From Parus major (lineage: Eukaryota > Chordata > Aves > Passeriformes > Paridae), in NCBI RefSeq assembly GCF_001522545.3, contig NC_031770.1, positions 107,734,130 to 107,798,129 on the forward strand: DNA of 64,000 nt, in the 5' to 3' direction. The translations under genes were made by a program, and so were the position numbers. Under the pieces are notes generated by a model, which was not told the origin of the DNA, did not search any database, and worked only from the letters and a program-made list of their open reading frames with translations. This document shows, piece after piece, positions 13,061 to 26,369 of this stretch. Each line of letters begins with the position of its first letter. The first letter of the stretch is position 1.

Positions 13061-14379
13061 TCCAGAAAACAGTGAGAGGACATTGGAGGGTCTCTAACCA
13101 TTAGAACTGAAAACCAATCAAGAAAAACTCCCTTTGAGGTAAGCTGTCTTCCAGGACAAGACCACAAAGGCACCACATGAATTTACAAAGTGGAAAATTA
13201 AAAAAAAAAAAAAAGGGAAAGACACAGTTCTTCACAAAAAATGTGGTCAACCTGTAGGGATTGTGCAGTGAGTCTCTGCACAATAGAAAGTTTTATGTGA
13301 GGTCAGAGTGATCAGCTTGTGCAGGCAGGGGATGAAGAAGAGGGGGGGACAATTTTTAAAACCAGGGTGTTCGTGGCCCTGAAGAAGGATCTCTTCAGAG
13401 AGGGGAAGGCTGTCTGAGAATCACACCTCTCTAGACCTGCCCAGTCTCACCACTTTTGCATTGTTCTTGACCCAGGCCACTGGCAGACCACCGAGTCCCT
13501 CTTGTTCTCTGTCTTTGAGATGATTCTGCTGCTACTCTTGACCTTTAATTACAGGTCTGTGGATGGCTGTAGGGGGCTGAGAGAGGGGATGTGTTGTGGC
13601 CTGGGCCATAAACATTCTGCAGACACATTTGAACTTACCACCACTGTACATTTGCCTGTGATATGGAGGACTGGAAGTGATGAATAAAACACTCTCTTCT
13701 AAATTTATATTTCTATTCTCCTGACCCCATATTGTATTTTTCACAGAGGTACACATCAGGACAGTACTTGCAGAAAAAGGGCCTGGCTAAGTGCTGAAGG
13801 ACCTACTTCCTAGGGAGTGTTGTTTTTCAGGAAAAAAAACCTCACTGTTCCCTCATCCACTGTCTACACAAGCCGTCTGTGTTTTCTTCCCCATGTGACT
13901 CAAATAATATGTAACAGAAGTTTGACTCTACAGTATGCAAAAGCAAATGGCTTTATGATAGAGGAAAAACTCAGCCATGAAAGGAAAGTGTAGAAACACA
14001 TGAAGAGCTGAGGGAAGCTGAAGTACAGAAAGGGACAATGAGCAGAGTATCCTGCAGGTCCAGAACAAAGCAAGCCCACACATTTCAAAACAATTTCCCA
14101 ATTTCTCTACTGGGTTTTGAGAAACATCATTTATTTCAGTGCCAGCACAAAGACAGACTTTTCTCCATGACACAGACATCACAGGTGGAGATGCACCCAC
14201 CAAGTGCCCACCTGGACCAGCTCACTGAAGACTGGTCTGCAGATTATCTGAGTAGACAAAACCTGCTGAGTGGGAGTTAAGTCTCTGGACATGGCTCCAG
14301 TAACCCACTCACCATCGGGTTAAGCTCCTATTGAACATGAGCAGAGCTCCTTACATGTTGTGCAACACAATGGAAAATT

Positions 14380-14508
14380 GAGACCATACCATAGATGAGG
14401 ACATAGGAGTTACGTGGTTTGCCTGAGGCCACACAGTGAGTCAGCGGCTAAATTATAAACTTGGGAGTCCCTGGCTCCAAGTCACTTATTCAATCTATGC
14501 TGCCTCTA
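14380..14508 (-). mobile_element. MIR-like SINE relic
   Basis: TAGATGAGGACATAGGAGTT, TTGCCTGAGGCCACACAGTG and AGTCAGCGGCTAAATTATAA, then TGGGAGTCCCTGGCTCC and ATGCTGCCTC, follow the reverse complement of the MIR core and its left flank. MIRs are sparse and old in birds, so this is a useful ancient landmark. Confidence 0.75.
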
Positions 14509-16124
14509 AGGCATATTACATTGAGGGTATTGTATGGAAATGACATTAACTTTAAAGAGCAGCGTACAGTAGAAACAAGCAAAATAAGTGGGCTTTATTG
14601 TGGGCTGATTTAAAAGAAAAAAAAAGTATGAAAAAAAGTGACACGAGCAGTTTTGCAAGCATACAGTGTGAATTAATTTTGCACAATTTGATTTTGAAAC
14701 CACCCTCCTGGATTAAAAACCTAAACACCAAGTTTCATCCCATAATGGACCCTTCTTTTCTACTCTTTTTAATTTTTTTTTTCTTTTTCTGGCAATTCTG
14801 TTAACCCCTGAAAATAGTGGTTTAATATGGAAATGCTGACAGCTCCTTAAAGCAGAGCATCGCATTTGCAACACTGTAATTATTCCTACTTCAAAATGCT
14901 CCAAAGAAAACAAGATTTTCCTGTTCAAACAAATCTTGAATGGCTGTAGCCCCAGAACTAAATCATTCAGACCAAAAACGGCCGCGTTAAGCATGCTGAA
15001 CCAGGGCTGCACCAAGGACATGTGGAAAGAGATAAATGCAAACTGATTTTACAATATTTACATAATTAGATCCACATCTCTGCTTTTCTCTATTGAATGA
15101 GTAAAGACCAGATTAACCTTATTATTTTGATGTTTATTTGATTGACTTAGGAATTCCATCTGGATAAAAGAGAGCCTAGATGTCTTTCTCCATGCATGCC
15201 CAGCGTGAAGCCAATCAACATGCCTCTCTAAGTAACAAATTTGGTTTATGTCATCTATCAGCAAGATACTGTAATATTGGATGAAGCTTTAGTTCAATGG
15301 ATGACTGCTCCTTAAAGACCATGCAACTTATAGGTTTCCATCCTGCATTTTTTATGTTCCCACAGAGAATTGCTTGTCAGATTTTCCACTCTTGTGATGA
15401 GGGTGGTAAGGAAATGTGTGGTGCAGAGCACGTGCATGGCACATTTAAACAAGAACACAATCAATAGCTCCACACCGCCTTTTTGGTGGAGGATGTTTGC
15501 CTGTTTTGCAAGACTTCCTTGCATCCCTTTTCTGCCCTGTAGAACAAAGGCAAAGATGTGGGAAGATACAGGATTTCTGTGTCAGTGATGAGAGAGCAAG
15601 AGAAAAGGGAAAGGTTTTCTCTACTGCTCATAATTTTGATCATTAGGACTGCTTCATGCAAATTTTCCTTCCTAACAATATTTACTATATCTCCATTTAG
15701 CTTAAGTAATGTTACACCAAAAATTGGGAGGGATTTGGTGTAAGTCTCATTGCATTTGTATGGGGAAAAACAAAGTTTTGAGTTAATAGAAGTCCCTGCT
15801 GATGGATTATTACTTCCTTTGAAAACTATCCCACTAGCTAATTAAAAACCTCTGTCAGGGACCTTCTCATGGTAGGAACCCTCACTTTCTAGACTAGACA
15901 ATAACACAGCAAGCTGATGCTGGGACAGGTTGTATTTATTTTCCAGCTTTGCATAACCAAGACAGACCCACACAGTCAATCTTTACCATCTCCAACCATC
16001 AAAACAAAATGTTTACTCAGGTTGCCATCATTTCTGGGCAGAGTCTTCTTTTGACTTCATGCAGGTACAACATCAAGTGTTCAGACTGCTCAGTGAAACT
16101 CAGGGGCGAGCAACTAAGCTGAAG
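14509..16124. other. Intergenic, repeat-poor
   Basis: Unique AT-rich sequence includes the candidate element at 14900-15310 and a T-rich stretch at 14758-14784. No gene is recognised. Confidence 0.65.
14900..15310. promoter_or_regulatory. Candidate regulatory element
   Basis: This repeat-free block has several homeodomain/TALE-type motifs: AGATTAAC, TTTGATTGACTTAGG (PBX/MEIS-like TGATTGAC) and CCAATCAAC. It has no plausible coding frame. Regulatory status rests only on motif clustering and lack of repeats. Confidence 0.25.
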
Positions 16125-16306
16125 GGATCACAGAAACAGAGATGCACAGGATGGGTCAGATTGGAAGAAACCACAGTAAGTCAGCTGGTCCAACATCCCT
16201 GCTCATGCAGAGTCATCCTAGAGCCCATGGCACAGGATTGTGTCCAGACAGTTTGGAATATCCCCAGTGAGGGAAACTGAAAACCCTCTCTGGACAATCT
16301 GGCCAC
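16125..16306 (-). mobile_element. CR1 LINE 3' fragment
   Basis: GGTCAGATTGGAAGAAACCA, GTCAGCTGGTCCAACATCCC and AGCCCATGGCACAGGATTGT, then GTGTCCAGACAG, match the reverse complement of a CR1 subfamily with the 'cacaggattgtgtccag' 3' region. Similarity fades after 16306. Confidence 0.88.
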
Positions 16307-17407
16307 TTAAATCTGACCAAGAACTTTTCTGTCATCAAAGTGGCCATCTTGTAACTGTAAAGGAACATCCTGAAAATGTTTCTGTTTTATCTGATTTCCC
16401 ACTTCTTGCTCTAATAGACATACAAGAATTTGCCATCAGGCTGCAATCTGACATGGCTGGGGTACAGGAGACTCTGCCTGTTATCTCACCACAGACCCCA
16501 CAGACTTGCTCTTGACTTCCTCCCGTGCATTATCACAACAGACTCCAACTTGTGCTTTGCTTTTCTGTTGGGAAAAGATTGTGCAACCTCTGACATTCAC
16601 CCAGAAACCCTTCCCCCACAGGGAAGGAAGCCTCCAGCCAAACGAAAGCTTTGATATTAAGAGCACAGTGATGTGTAAACCCATAATAATGTGCTTGGAT
16701 GGCAGCTCTCCTTCAGGAAAACAACAAAACAAAACACTCCTAATTAAGGTATTGGCTCAGAGGAGGTACCGAGTCCAAAATTATTTTGACTCCATATGGA
16801 ATTTAAACAGAATGCAACATGTAATAAAAACACCAGTGCACCCAAATCTGGATGTTCCCCAGCTGTCTGTCTGCCCCCTTTGATGGCAAGCTACAAAGAT
16901 CCTTCCTGACACAGCCATCTCTGCGGGAAGCAAGATGTGACTCCCCTGTCCTCTCAAACTGAGCGGTGGAAGGGAAATTTTAGAAAGAGGTTTAAGTTCA
17001 CAAATGTAAGTTGCTCTTAGCTTTTATTTTCTGTGTTCACAGCAGTGGGCTCTTGGAATTGATGATGCATGTGGGTCCCTTCCAGCTCAGAATATCCTCT
17101 GATTTTGTGGTTCCTCCAAAACTCAGGGATGGGTCACACTATTACCAAGGGAAGCACAGCTTGGGGCTCCCCAGGGTTTCTGCTTGGGGCTGTGGATTAA
17201 GATGTTGTTTTTCCCTGCAGCTGTTGGGGGCAGTAGACAATCAATCCTGGATTCCTGTGATCTGTATGACCTGGGTGTGGATCACGTATAGTCCTGATGC
17301 CAAACAGATTTACAAGCCACCTGGCATTTCTAAGAGTATAGGCAAAATGTAAGGCCTGCCTTGAGAAATGGCTGTTTTGGTGGTCCTTGGGACTATTGTG
17401 CTCCTGA

Positions 17408-17450
17408 TCAGGGCCAAATTCTGCTATCGTAAATTGCAGTATGATTTAAC
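17408..17450. repeat. Fragment of the same ancient repeat family
   Basis: CAGGGCCAAATTCTGCTATC matches the terminal GGGCCAAATTCTGCTCTC block of the family seen at 5045 and 59913. Only about 40 bp is recognisable. Confidence 0.45.
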
Positions 17451-17824
17451 AAATGCCAACAAACAAATTGATTTTGGCTAGAATTTTCCCATTTTCATGC
17501 CATGAGAAAACTTATTTTAGATGCAGCTGAATTTCCAAACAAGTTCCAGGAAATGAGTAGCTTAAGCCTGAGAGTCAGGAAAACAGATTTTCTTTGGACA
17601 GAGGCAGAAGGCAGATTACAGGCAGAGGCTAGCAAGACAAAATTTTGGAGTTTATTTTGCACTAATGGGGTAAAAAACATTTAGTTTCTTCAGTAAAAAG
17701 ATCATGTTTTGCCCAAACAATCCCCTCTACAGCCATAGGAATACCAGGTATTGCTACCACCACATCATGTGGTGCATGTTGGGCTGCGTGATGTGGGAAG
17801 GCCATAGCACTACTGAGAACTAAA

Positions 17825-17873
17825 AAATCTTTAAGGTCCCTCCCAATCCCAGCCATTCTGTGATACTATGACA
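17825..17873 (+). mobile_element. CR1 LINE 3' tail fragment
   Basis: AATCTTTAAGGTCCCTCCCA, then CCATTCTGTGATACTATGAC, is the CR1 3' end with two octamers. Sequence to its left is too diverged to assign. Confidence 0.8.
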
Positions 17874-18159
17874 TGCAGCAGAAGCAAGAGTCTGGGTTCA
17901 ATCCAGCCATTAATTATTTTACATTTTAGCCCATTGTAGGATTCCCTTTTCTGCACTGATACCTCATAACTTTTAAATCATTCAGAAGCCCAAAAGCAGA
18001 ACCTCCACCATAGACCCCAGAAAGGAAGAGCTTTGTCTCCATCATGAACCCCCTGTAATCCCTAGGAAGGAGGGCAGCATCCTAGTGGATAGCTCAACAC
18101 AAAATCTGAAGGTGTCAGCAAAGCAATTTCTTGTTCCACTGCTGAAGGACACCAGGCAA

Positions 18160-18362
18160 TTCAATAAAAAAAATTCCTTGGAAGGGTAGCTGGACAGTGG
18201 AATAAGTTATCCTGGGAGGCAGTAGAATCACTGTATCTTGGGTTTTTCAAGAGATGTCTGGATGTGGCACTTGGGGGATTATGGTGGTGATGGGTTGACA
18301 GTTGGACTGGATGATCTTTAAGACCTCTTCCAGTCTTGACAGTTTAGTGATTCTGTGATTCT
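18160..18362 (+). mobile_element. CR1 LINE 3' fragment
   Basis: CCTGGGAGGCAGTAGAATCA, AGATGTCTGGATGTGGCACT and GTTGGACTGGATGATCTTTA, then GTGATTCTGTGATTCTG, follow the plus-sense CR1 3' end, with the octamer tail at 18345-18361. The left boundary is approximate. Confidence 0.9.
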
Positions 18363-21300
18363 GCTCCTGATGTTTCAGGTGCTGCTTCTTGCAGCCAGCA
18401 AGCTTAACACAATGAACAGTGGAAATCTGCAGTGCAGCTGTAGCAGGCTCTAGTTCAGCTTTACAGTCAGTGGGAAGAAACATGAACATTTAGGGTACAA
18501 CTCAACTTTCCTAAAATAAATGGCTAAAATAATTCAGATTTTGTGAAATTTTCATGGTTTTTAGGAAGCATTAAATCCATGTGCCTCGACCTGCCATTCT
18601 GCACTCACTTCTGTTTGAAAGCTCAGGGATGGGATTTTTATTTTTATCTCTAGACTATTCTTATTCTGAAAAGTGAGTTCTCTGTGGCATAGTGGTCCCT
18701 TCCATACTGGGGACCTGCCAGAACAGCTCCAGCTGCCTTCTGGCCTGGGTAGGGCTGTGCACACCAGGGTCTTTCCCCATATGGGACTGTGCCATGGTCA
18801 GGTAATTGTAGATGTCTGGTACAACAGGTGCCAGAATGCTCCTTTAATAAATTCATTGCTTTTAATAAGAATAAGGAGGAATGCCCAGTAGCTAAAAGGC
18901 TAAGCCTTGATCCTGAAAATACATGCTCACATGCATAATTATGTGCACTTAGCAGTCCTCCTGCAGTGCTCTGAGAACTTTGTAATGGGCTGCTACATTT
19001 CCCATGGGCTGTAGCAGGGACAGGACTCTCCTGATGTCACCATGCAGGAAGTGACCAGTGTTCCTGGGTGTACTGGGACCTCACCCCTGCCAAGCTGTAC
19101 CTCATATCCCTTTATTAGTGGCAGGAATGGAGTTCTGTGGGGGCCAGATACCCAAATCAGGATTTTATTAATGGGACATGGTTCAAGATTTCACATTCTG
19201 CAGCTTCCCAGGTTTCACTGACCTGTGTGATGCTGTGAGGATCGGCCGTTTCTCAGGAGATTTAACAGGGATTAGTGGTTCCCATGTTGGAGCTATAAAC
19301 ACAGTCCTGCCAATCACCTTCACCCTCCCTATTCATGCCAGAATAATACAAGGTCCTGCTCACTTTCCTCTTAAATTTCACATTCTCATTTAGAATATTT
19401 TTCCTTTTTGAAAGATCATCCAGGGATAAGCAGATAGGGGATTATTTTAACAACTGAGCTCCAATACTGGACCACTTCCATTGCTTGTTTCTCACTGGCC
19501 TTCTTGTTTACAACAGACTGAAATGGTTAATTGAAATTAGTAACATATGATATACCCAGGTGTTTCATACAGTGGCCATATTTTTCTCTGGTAATTATTA
19601 GGTTACTACAAACAGCATAGAAATGGTTGAATATCTGTATCAGAGAACTTTGAAGAATAGAGAGATTTGACTGAAGGAAAATACTCTAACAAAGGTTTTC
19701 CTGTACAGGCAGTTGCCCTCTGACACTAACACAGCTCCTTATAACTTAACATTTTTAATGATGGGTTTGTGAGCAAAGCTAAGGAAAGCTCCAGCCTGGA
19801 GAACTAATATTGTAGGGAAGCTCACAGGGTGGTTTCACCGTTTCACCCTGGAGGTAGCTGCATTTCCACTCAGTGACTAAGTGGATGATACATATGCAGG
19901 GCCAGATGGGTTTATTTTTCACTCTTAAAATGTCAGAGGAATTCCTCAGCCTGCAGTGAAGGTACAGTGAGAGAGTACAGGAGAGTAAGTGGTTCACAGT
20001 GGGTGAAGGACTTTCCTCTTGACTTAGTGAATACATATAATTATATATAGATATACATGCTTCAGCCTGGTCCTTCTGTTTCTCTGCTAAAACAGGACAT
20101 TTTCATAATTCTTCCTCAGTCCTCAGGATGATGAGAAGATGGATGAAGGATGTGAGAACTTTTTGTGAATTAAATGTACCCATACTCTTATTCCCCCAGC
20201 TTGCTTAATAATCAGTATTTAAAAGAAAAACAGAACAAAAGAAACCAAAAATCTCCAAGATAAAAGAGTCTGAGGGGTGTTTATGTAAGTGGATGATGTT
20301 AGTTCATGGATTCCATCTCTCCTTTTCTTTATGCCTCAGGTTTGTGAATGGTTGAAAGCAACCCAGATGGGCTCCAGCACAAGGAGACAACCTTTCCACT
20401 AGGAATAATGCTGCTGGCCAAGTGTACAACCAGTTCTCCTGCTAATTAGGGCCCTAAGTAGAAATGATCATATGTTTTCATTACAAAAAGCAGGAACTCC
20501 TGGCTTGTACCAGCTCTGCAGCACTGACAGAGAATTCCCCTGGAGAGACAGCTCATAGTAGCCACATTTCTTGCACGTGGGCACACACACACATCAATCT
20601 TATAATCAATACCAAGAACAAGTTCCCACTTTAAATAATTTCATTCCCATTTTCAGAGCTGCCCAGAATGGAGGCTTTCTTGGGAACAGCAGGCAGTGAC
20701 CCCCATGGTTGCACTGCACTTGGAGTCTCAGCAAGGATGCTTTTGCAGCACCCCTTCCCCATGGGACTAAGCTCTCACTCATGAGGGATGTTTGCTCTTG
20801 AGTGAGTACATGTGGGACAGATTTCCAGCTTGCTGTAACTCCCTTTATAATTCATCACACCCTAGATGTCTGCACACATGTCAGCATCCTGCTGAATGGG
20901 TGACTGCAATGGCCACATGCTTTTAAGACCCTTCAGCACAAATCACTTTAGAATAAGCCTTGATATTTAGTAATATTTTTGTTTGGTTAGTTCCACCTGA
21001 GGATTCCTACAGTGTTTCTAAGTCCTCCTTTGTCAAATATCCACTTCCACATGTCACTGCCTATTGATTTCAATTTGTACCAACACAAATATTACAGGTG
21101 TCAGAAATGGTACCTACAACTTAATTATATTGAGTGAGAAGAATAGTAATGGCCCCACTGCATATCCATTGTCTTGTTTGGATTTTTATACAGAAAATGT
21201 TTTTGTCCCACTACCCATTCATATAGTTTAGTTAGAACTGCTCTTCTTCACATTTCTCTGCTCTTGGTGTCAAAATTACCATTAAAGAAGCTTTGGCTTA

Positions 21301-21814
21301 CCTTCCCAGCAGGGGTGCAGAAGGGCTGAAGAGAGAGGACAGAGAAGTGATGTGGACCAATATTTCTCCCTGATTATGAAGAATCAGGACTGGATGGTTA
21401 AGAATAAACCTTCCAGGTCTGTGTTTCTGTGAAGAGCCAGCTATAAAGACATTTTTCTGCTTCTGGGCTTTACTCACAGATAAAGTGCTGTAGAAAGTCA
21501 GACCTACAAGGTGGGACAAGCCCTTGTAGCAGGGGCATTTTGTACTTTTGCATTTACTCTGCAAACTAAAAATGTCTTTTTCCACCATTTCATGGTGTTC
21601 AGCCAGTGCCTCGTCACTCTTGACCATTGCTACTCACTCTTTTAGAAAACCAGTGGGGTTTTTTTCAGATCTCTAACCCTCCTGTGTTTTGGATTATTCT
21701 TCTCAGAATTATTAGTTTGCTTTTTCCCAGACAGAATCTCATTCTGTTTCCTGCTCATATTTCTAACCCCTGGTTCCATTAGTGTTATTTCTCTGTCTTC
21801 ACTTGGTTTACAGT

Positions 21815-21990
21815 TCTTTCCAGCACAGTGTCATGTGCAGATCTAGTTAATGTACTTGGTTACACCTCCTTCCAGACCATTAATAAAAGTACTAAATAAT
21901 GTTGCTGCTAGTACAAATCCATGAAGCACCCTGCTGTTCACCTCCATCATCCTCAAGACCACGGCAATCCATCATGAGCACCATTTATTG
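21815..21990 (-). mobile_element. Possible internal CR1 fragment
   Basis: CATGTGCAGATCTAGTTAAT, CCAGACCATTAATAAAAGTA and CATGAAGCACCCTGCTGTTC resemble a common avian repeat segment (…TCATTAATAAAGAT…GACCCCTGAGGGACACCACT…) that I associate with the CR1 family. It is strongly diverged. Confidence 0.4.
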
Positions 21991-23316
21991 AGGGCAAATA
22001 CACTTTGCAAGCTAAAGCTGTTCTGTTTGAATTGTGTCACTAGCTCTGGGAGAGGAGAAAAGAGAAGAAATGTCAAGTGTTAATGGTGGAAGGAGGTGGA
22101 ACGAGGGCTAATGATGTCGCTCAAAGTCACTCCTTTATCAAGGAATCCAAATGGACCAATGGAGAGAAATGTGATCCCCCTCTGCATCCTGCTATGTCCT
22201 GTAGCAGAGGTTTGCCTGATGCTCTGGTCTGGCAGTGCCAGAGACCACATACTTGAGGGAGGAACTCCATATTATCCCAAGAGTTGCTCCACCAGCCAGT
22301 GCACAACAGGAATAGCAGTCATTGGCAAAGGGGAGATACTCTTTGTTCCCACATAAGTATTTCCAGTACCAAATAATCCCCTATCCAGACATGAACTAAA
22401 CCAGGGAGAATTTCAGAACCCCTCTGCTTGCTGCTAAGATCTGTGACAAGCTGGTAAAGCTGAATATCAAAAAAATCCTGGGCTGTAACAGGCAATTAAC
22501 TGAGGACTTCTGTCATTTCTGACCATCTACACTGAGAAGAAGGTTGGAAAAAAGGCAAGAGAGGTTCTTTTCATCTAAGCTTCCTCCTTAGGAAAGCATC
22601 CTATTCCCTGTGTGCTTGTCTAGATGTGTGGCAAGTACAGGAATGTAGGTGTTGCCACACCAAATTGAAGACTTGAGGTCCAAGGAGCTCAAAATCCTCT
22701 CTTAGACAGTGGCCAGCATCATGTACCTCTGGGATGGGGTGATGTTCTCCTGAAGCACACAGAGCTGGCCCAACCCCTCAGAGATGCCCCAGTCCTCCTT
22801 GCAGGGATTCAGGAGGCTTCAAAAAGCAAAGACTATTTTAATCCCAGAAGCATAAGAAGGAGTAGTAGTTTTTCAAACTGTTTGATGCAGCTGCAAGAAC
22901 TCTGAATTCACTGACTAAACCACAGAAATGTCCTAACCTCACGTGCAGGATAACCAGCCCCCAGAAGTCCTGACAAATCCAGTGGGAACAATGGGGGTAA
23001 AGCAAGTGAGAAAATCCCATCCAGTGACAAGTGTTAACTGGGATGGCTGCTCTGGCCTCACCAGGTAGTTGACAGCTTGCCTCCTGCAGATCAGCTCCTA
23101 TTAGAAGAAACTTTTCTGTTTCTCGAGTATAACCCTGCTTAACTAAGAAAAGGGCCCAAAAAATCCTGTTTCATTGAATACATTAGAAAAAAAGGAAAAT
23201 AAATCATCTATTTTGCTTTATAATACCCAACCCTGCTCCTGTAGCTTTATCTGTATCCCCAAGCCCATTTTACTCAAGAAATCATTTAACAAATGCAAGT
23301 GAAATAAAGAAGTATA

Positions 23317-23342
23317 TTAGGTAATGGAATTAGGTAATGGAA
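23317..23342. repeat. Tandem duplication of TTAGGTAATGGAA
   Basis: Two perfect, directly abutting 13-bp copies lie in AT-rich unique sequence. Confidence 0.9.
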
Positions 23343-25469
23343 TTTCACTTTGTCTGGACAAGAGGTAGCAAAAAGCACTTTAAGAGAATACCAAGTGAAA
23401 TTATAGTTGAGTGCACACACATCTTTAGCTCTTAAGTTGAATACACTGATGAATTTTAAAGGAATTGGCTCAGCAGCTTACCAAAGCACTGGGAATTCAG
23501 TTTTGAACAGTTATGGGAAACAGAAGTCATAGGACATTCATAGGTGGAAATGGGGTGTGTGGGGGGAATATTGTAATTATTGTTTGTTTTTAATTAAAAA
23601 TAGCAGTTTGAACAACTTACAATTCACTGCTCAGATATTGTAATTATGGTTATAATAAGCAAGTCTGAACAGAAAAGTAAAAGAGCAGGATAGGTAGCAG
23701 AGCCTAAGGTTGGAAAGGGGATAATAAAACTATGAGCAATAGAGAATATCATTTCAGACAGAGAACAAGGTAATTTCTTCACTAAAACGTCAGAATTCCT
23801 GAGTACAGAGCTACAGATACTAGAGTAAATATAATGAATTTTAGCACAACAATTACAAAGAAATAGATAATTTATCACTAAGTTTCCTATAGCAGCTCAG
23901 ACTCTTTAATTCATACATGCACTGCTTGAACCAGTCCTTATTTCTTTCACAGTGTCAGGCCATCTGTCTGCCTGCAGATCCTCTGCTGTGATAACATCAG
24001 GTCCCAGGGACAGGTGTGCAATACTGCTCACACATCACTAGAAATCTTTATCCCACATAAGTATGAAGTGGCACTCATCCCCTGGAGTCTGCAAGGAGCT
24101 TTTGTGCACCCCAGAATGGTGCCTCTGATGGCTCAGTGCTTTTGGATTTGGCACGATGGCTGAATAATCAAATAATAATTTCTATCTTTAAATATTTTCT
24201 TTGCTCAAAGTACTGAGCAACAATTAAAAAAAAAAAAAAAGTAAATTGTTTCTTTCATAATTTTAGGTACTGAAACTGCCTGTGAGAGAAAAGTGTTAAG
24301 TCTGATGCGCTGCTCAAATTCCAGAGGCTCCTTCACCTGCCTGACAACTGTTTCCAATTGCATGATGATTAAATGTGCCAAGGGAGCAAGCTGCTCACCC
24401 AGCCCGCCCTGGGATGCTGAAACATCGAGTGCCAAGAGCAGGGAGAAACATTTTGTCTTGTTTTTGCATAATACAAGTTTGTGGCTACGGTGTGCTGGTG
24501 CCGCTATCGGCAATGGGCACAACAGCTCTTCAGGAGTGAAACTGCTGTGGAATTCAGATGCAAAAGTATTTGTTTGCATTAGGACAGACACCAGGGCTGG
24601 GCAGGCAGGGCAAAATGAGTAAGCTCTTCCTGTGTTTTCTGGTGTTTTTCTCTGTTTGAACAGGCCAGTACACAGGTGTGACAAACAACAGTGTTTTAAC
24701 CACTGGCAGAAGGAAGCATTTCCTGCTGCCCATCTGCCAGGGATATGGTTTTCTTCCATGCAAAATTGTTTGCAGAATATGAATGCTTTGGGCAGGGAAT
24801 CATGGATGAGTCCACTTCTTAATTCAGGTCATGCAAAGTGAGATACAGATGTGTGTGAAAGGGCTGATGCAGTTGTGTGAAGAGGAGAGAAGGTAAAATA
24901 CTGAACACTTCCTAAAGCCAGAAAAAAAATAAATCACTGCTGTCCTCTAGCAAGGAAGCAGGGAAGCCAGGGATACCCTAACCATCCAAAATGAAGAGGT
25001 TGTTCAGACAAAAAGCTTGTGTCCTGTTCAATCAACAGCCCAACAAGAGGAAATTGGATTTCTTTAACCAGAAAGCTGCCTGGAACTTTTCTCACTGTTA
25101 GGAAACGTAAGGAAGGGTGTGAACACACAATCTAATACAGAATTTCCTGTTCTTTTCTTTATTCCTGACTCCTTTTGGCAAAAGGCAGGGTTAAAATTAT
25201 AAACTGAGACACATCAAAATTTTACACTCTCCAGAGCAGCTGCAGCTGGCTTGCACTAGTGTGCAAACAAATTCTCTTTTGCACAACTCACATTGAATTC
25301 ACTGTGACTGTTCAGGAAAATGCATTAACAATGCATAAGATGCAAGATCTGGCTGCCACGTAGGGTGCTTGCTCCAGCAAGTTCCAGTAAGAGTTACACA
25401 AGGTTATTTACAAATACACATTTTAATTTCTAATCTTAAGATATACTGTCTTTGAAGTTTCATAAGCTG

Positions 25470-25560
25470 CACAGGACCAGATCCAGAATTATGTGGGCAC
25501 CTAATTCCCATTTAGATCCCAATTGATATAAGTGGAGCTCAATGCCTGGGTGCTACTAAG
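25470..25560. repeat. Ancient repeat relic ('ggcacctaattcccat' type)
   Basis: GGACCAGATCCAGAATTATG, GGGCACCTAATTCCCATTTA and AAGTGGAGCTCAATGCCTGG resemble a sauropsid repeat of the form GGGCCAGATCC…TAGGCACCTAATTCCCATTGA…TCAATGGGAGTTAGGCACC. It ends 43 bp left of a CR1 copy. Confidence 0.5.
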
Positions 25561-25602
25561 GTATAAACCTTAACAGTAGTATTATAAATTTCATAGTAAC
25601 AA

Positions 25603-26055
25603 ATCATAGAATCACAGAGAGCCATTAAAGTTGGAAAAGCCCTCTAACACCATCAAGTCCAAGCATTAACTCAGCCCCATCAAACCACACCTAAACCATG
25701 TCCCCAGGTACCACATCTAAATAACTTTTTAATACCTCCAGGGATGGTCACTCAAACATTTCCTGGACAGCCTGTGCCAGTGTCCAACCACCCTTTCCAT
25801 GAGTACATTTTCCCTAATATGCAACTTAAACCTCTCCTGGTGCAACATGACACCATTTTCTCTTATTTATGTCTTGTTACCTGGAAGCAGAGCTCAACTC
25901 CACCTGGCTGCACCCTTCAGTCAGGGAATTGTAGAGACTGGTAAAGTCATCCCTGAGCGTCTTTTTCTTTAGGCTGAGCCTCTGCCAGCTCCCTCAGCTG
26001 TTTCTGGTGCTCCAGACACACCACCAGCTCCACTGCTCTTTTCTGGACACGCTGG
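25603..26055 (-). mobile_element. CR1 LINE fragment, 5'-truncated
   Basis: ATCATAGAATCACAGAG opens the element at its 3' end. TAAACCATGTCCCCAGGTAC, CCTCCAGGGATGGTCACTCA and TTTCTGGACACGCTGGGAG follow in the order of the reverse-complement CR1 consensus. It is the same subfamily type as the copies at 845 and 45139. Confidence 0.93.
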
Positions 26056-26369
26056 GAGTGTAAATGTCATCTCACTGCCATGCAATCTCTACCTCCAGTC
26101 ATCTTATACCCTTTTCTCAGATGGTGGAGAGAAGCTGTCAGCACCCAGTTTACCTCATCCTAAAGCAGATACCTACACTAGGTAGAAAATTCCATCCAAA
26201 AGAGATTGCTTTATTCCACAGAGTATTCAGGCAGCTTGGGATCACCAGCTCAGCTGTGCCCACCTGGGCACAGCCTCAGCCTAACATTTCAGTTTCATAT
26301 CAACCCTGAACAGAAAAGATGGTTTTGGGGGAACAACAGTATCTTTAAATAGCTCCAAAAACAAACATG

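Larger units (their letters stand above)
8601..14379. other. Intergenic, no gene seen
   Basis: It contains the LINE tail at 9929-9980, a possible CR1 crumb at 9106, a possible MIR at 12985, and a 14-A run at 13201-13214. The rest is unique sequence without coding signs. Confidence 0.7.
16307..25602. other. Intergenic, no gene seen
   Basis: Apart from the CR1 pieces at 17825, 18160 and 21815 and the old repeats at 17408 and 25470, this is unique DNA. A 15-A run lies at 24226-24240 beside the longest minus-strand open frame (24205-24759, 184 codons). That frame shows no domain, biased composition or splice context and is treated as chance. Confidence 0.65.

Noticed and set aside
13300..13690. 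Possible LTR-like segment
   Set aside because: GC-rich and ends ambiguously. No TG...CA ends with a target duplication, primer-binding site or polyadenylation arrangement could be established.
20579..20595. Short (AC)n
   Set aside because: Only about six units, within normal background.
24205..24759. 184-codon open frame on the minus strand
   Set aside because: Longest uninterrupted frame outside RUNX2, but it has no recognisable domain, ends in a poly-F stretch from the A run at 24226-24240, and has no splice or promoter context. Chance length is plausible in 64 kb of two-strand sequence.
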